Shown here piece by piece: positions 62,291 to 64,000 of a stretch of 64,000 nucleotides of DNA. The position numbers and the translations under genes are program-made. The stretch spans positions 186,001 to 250,000 of the forward strand of contig NZ_MWPH01000002.1 of the NCBI RefSeq assembly GCF_002177135.1. Reading direction: 5' to 3'. The DNA comes from Natronolimnobius baerhuensis (GTDB lineage Archaea; Halobacteriota; Halobacteria; Halobacteriales; Natrialbaceae). The notes beneath the pieces were generated by a model. The model saw nothing but the letters and a program-made list of their open reading frames with translations. It was not told where the DNA came from and did no database searches. How positions within the stretch are numbered: the first letter of the stretch is position 1; each line of letters starts with the position of its first letter.

Positions 62291-63367
62291 ATGAGTACAG
62301 AACCACAATCAGGGTCGGGAATTTCCGGCGACGACAGCCTCGAGGCCGCCCACGAGAAAAACAGACGCGTCCGGCGGGCGTTGTTCGGCTGTGCGGCGAT
62401 TACCGTGGTGACGACGGTCGCCATCTTCCTGGTCCTGTTCGATAACGCAGCACAGTACTTCTTCGGCGCACGAATCAGCGAGGCACTGTTCGATGGTGAT
62501 TCGTTCATCCGAACGATCACGTTTACCGAGTTCCTCACTGGGACGCGGTGGGCACCTGACCACTCCACGCCGGCCCACGGAGTCCTCCCAATCGTCTGGG
62601 GGACGCTGGCGATCACAATCGGTGCCGGCATGGTCTCGATCCCGATTGGCACCGCGACGGCGCTGTACCTCTCCGAGTATGCGACGACAGGAACCCGGAA
62701 CCGACTCAAACCGATACTCGAGATCCTCGCGGGGATCCCAACCATCGTCTACGGCTACTTTGCCATCTCGTTTCTCACGCCGGTACTCGTCGACGGTATC
62801 GCGACGTACCTCGTCAATCCGGTGGGCCAAGGACTCGACTCAGTGAGCCATCTCGCACCGGGGCTGCTCGAGCCGCTGGCCGCGGGTATGATGGGCGCAA
62901 GCGTCGGTCGCTACAGCATGCTCGCGGGAATTCTCGTCGTCGGGACGATGACGATCCCGATGGTCTCCTCGATCAGCGAAGACGCCATGCAGGCGGTGCC
63001 CGATGAGCTTCGAAACGGCGCGTACGCCCTCGGTGCGACGAAGTATCAGGTTTCACTGCGAATCGTCCTGCCGGCGGCGGTCTCTGGGATATTCGCCTCA
63101 TACATCCTCGCGCTTTCGCGAGCCATCGGCGAGACGATGGCTGTCACGATGGCCGCAGGGTTCAACGCGAAGTTGACCGCGAACCCGTTCGACGAGATTA
63201 TGACGATGACGGCCTATCTCGTCTCGATGGCTCGCGGAACGACTGCAGTTGGGACCATCGAGTATCAGAGCCTGTTCGCCGTCGGCTTACTGTTGTTCAT
63301 ACTGACGCTTTCGATGAACGTGCTCAATGACTTGCTGAAACGGCGATTCCAGGAGGAGTACCGATGA
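62291..63367 (+). CDS. pstC: Phosphate ABC transporter permease PstC
   Basis: The 358-residue permease has an N-terminal acidic tail, a first helix (FGCAAITVVTTVAIFLVLF), a wide extracellular loop and five more helices. The coupling loop is EDAMQAVPDELRNGAYALGATKYQVSLRIVLPAA. It forms the channel with PstA. It overlaps pstA by 4 bases (ATGA). Confidence 0.94.
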   Translation: MSTEPQSGSGISGDDSLEAAHEKNRRVRRALFGCAAITVVTTVAIFLVLFDNAAQYFFGARISEALFDGDSFIRTITFTEFLTGTRWAPDHSTPAHGVLPIVWGTLAITIGAGMVSIPIGTATALYLSEYATTGTRNRLKPILEILAGIPTIVYGYFAISFLTPVLVDGIATYLVNPVGQGLDSVSHLAPGLLEPLAAGMMGASVGRYSMLAGILVVGTMTIPMVSSISEDAMQAVPDELRNGAYALGATKYQVSLRIVLPAAVSGIFASYILALSRAIGETMAVTMAAGFNAKLTANPFDEIMTMTAYLVSMARGTTAVGTIEYQSLFAVGLLLFILTLSMNVLNDLLKRRFQEEYR

Positions 63368-64000
63368 GTACGAAACGAGCTGGCGAGTTCCTTTCCGACA
63401 TCGACCTGCGCCGCGAGAAGTTCCGCAACCGCGTCTTCCACGGGCTGCTCGTCGCGGCGTCGCTGTTCGGACTCGTCATGCTGGTGTTGTTGATCGCGGA
63501 CGTGATCTGGCAGTCCGCACAGGCATTGCTGAACTACGATATCGACTTGTGGAACTTCCTCACGGCCACGTCGTCCTCCCGGGCCGGACAGGCTGGTTTC
63601 GGGGCGTCGATCATCGCCTCGCTCTGGCTGATGGTGCTGACAGCCGGTATGGCGTTCGTCATCGCCGTCGGCTGTGCACTCTACCTCGTCGAGTACGCCC
63701 CCGAAAACCGGACGACCAGACTGATCGAGGCGAACCTCGCGAACCTCGCCGGGGTCCCCTCTATTGTCTATGGGCTGCTCGTGCTCGCGCTGATCGTCAA
63801 CGACGCAGGCATGGGGTCGATCATCCTCGCCGGTGCCATCGCGCTCGCGCTGCTCGTCGTTCCGATCATCATCGTCGCCTCAATCGAATCAATCCGCGCG
63901 GTACCCGAAAGTGTCCGCGACGGCTCCTACGCCATGGGCGCAACGAAGTGGCAAACCGTTCGCCAAGTCGTGCTCCCGAAGGCGATGCCCGGCATCCTGA
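63364..64000 (+). CDS. pstA: Phosphate ABC transporter permease PstA, 3' end outside the window
   Basis: The gene opens STKRAGEFLSDIDLRREKFRNRVFHGLLVAAS and runs through ESVRDGSYAMGATKWQTVRQVVLPKAMPGIL, the permease coupling loop, before the window ends. About 212 residues of the usual 280-plus are visible. It pairs with PstC; a pstB and phoU are expected further on. Confidence 0.93.
   Translation, partial: MSTKRAGEFLSDIDLRREKFRNRVFHGLLVAASLFGLVMLVLLIADVIWQSAQALLNYDIDLWNFLTATSSSRAGQAGFGASIIASLWLMVLTAGMAFVIAVGCALYLVEYAPENRTTRLIEANLANLAGVPSIVYGLLVLALIVNDAGMGSIILAGAIALALLVVPIIIVASIESIRAVPESVRDGSYAMGATKWQTVRQVVLPKAMPGIL

Noticed and set aside
1-64000. CRISPR array or cas genes
   Set aside because: No regularly spaced identical repeats and no cas gene were seen. 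The dense CTCGAG strings are the usual Leu-Glu codon pair of these genomes, not a repeat array.

Overview
The window reads as chromosomal DNA of an extremely halophilic archaeon, most likely in or near the Natrialbales (Natrinema/Haloterrigena/Natronorubrum type). The proteins are very acidic, base composition is high-GC, promoters are of the archaeal TATA type with many leaderless starts, and lineage markers are present: intron-bearing tRNA-Trp, HTH_10 (Bat-like) regulators, HalOD1, DUF5794, DUF5800, Tat lipoproteins and a haloarchaeal IS1341-type TnpB. The species cannot be fixed from sequence alone. No rRNA, CRISPR array, integrase or intact provirus was seen.

Layout. 0-9 kb: a truncated YcaO gene, a Tat lipoprotein, a CMP-kinase paralogue without the P-loop lysine, IMP dehydrogenase, an acetamidase, PAS/HTH_10 and HTH_10 regulators, HalOD1 and DUF5794 proteins, and tRNA-Trp with an intronic box C/D RNA. 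9-18 kb: a possibly broken small zinc-ribbon gene, an M50-like peptidase, a YchF-type GTPase, a HIT protein, an esterase, PEP carboxylase and MoxR. 18-24.1 kb: tRNA-Ser(CGA), an orphan Fe-S subunit, citramalate/isopropylmalate synthase, DUF192 and an IS200/IS605-type tnpB element. 24-40 kb: a bactofilin, tRNA-Val, regulators, cobalamin adenosyltransferase, an orphan pstB behind a small leader ORF, an HNH protein, an M48 protease, an Ntn hydrolase, moaA and a DUF4129-DUF58-membrane-protein operon.

40.5-47 kb holds the ribosomal/RNA polymerase region: tRNA-Ser(GCT), rps13, rps4, rps11, rpo3, tRNA-Leu(CAG), rpl18e, rpl13, rps9, rpo10, rpo6, eno, rps2. A thiamine regulator (ThiR-like) and a phnDCE transporter follow, then the mevalonate pathway pair mvk-ipk. 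The end carries an HTH/membrane-protein pair, a CPBP protease, hydrolases, a NYN protein, a modular subtilisin-like protease, gcvT-gcvH and a pstS-pstC-pstA operon that runs off the edge.

The most unusual structure is shared by three of the five tRNA genes (Ser-CGA, Val-CAC, Leu-CAG). Downstream of each lies a long stem-loop. Its 3' strand is a near-perfect direct copy of the tRNA's own T-loop/acceptor tail, and its 5' strand is a degenerate inverted copy of it. The 36-41 base loops of all three contain an inner GC-rich stem of related sequence, so they look like one family of tRNA-tail hairpins. Other points are a shared CTATATAG motif in front of both pst loci and one unknown membrane protein gene, two small leaderless ORFs coupled to downstream genes, and a 23-base duplication of the ychF 3' end flanking the HIT gene.
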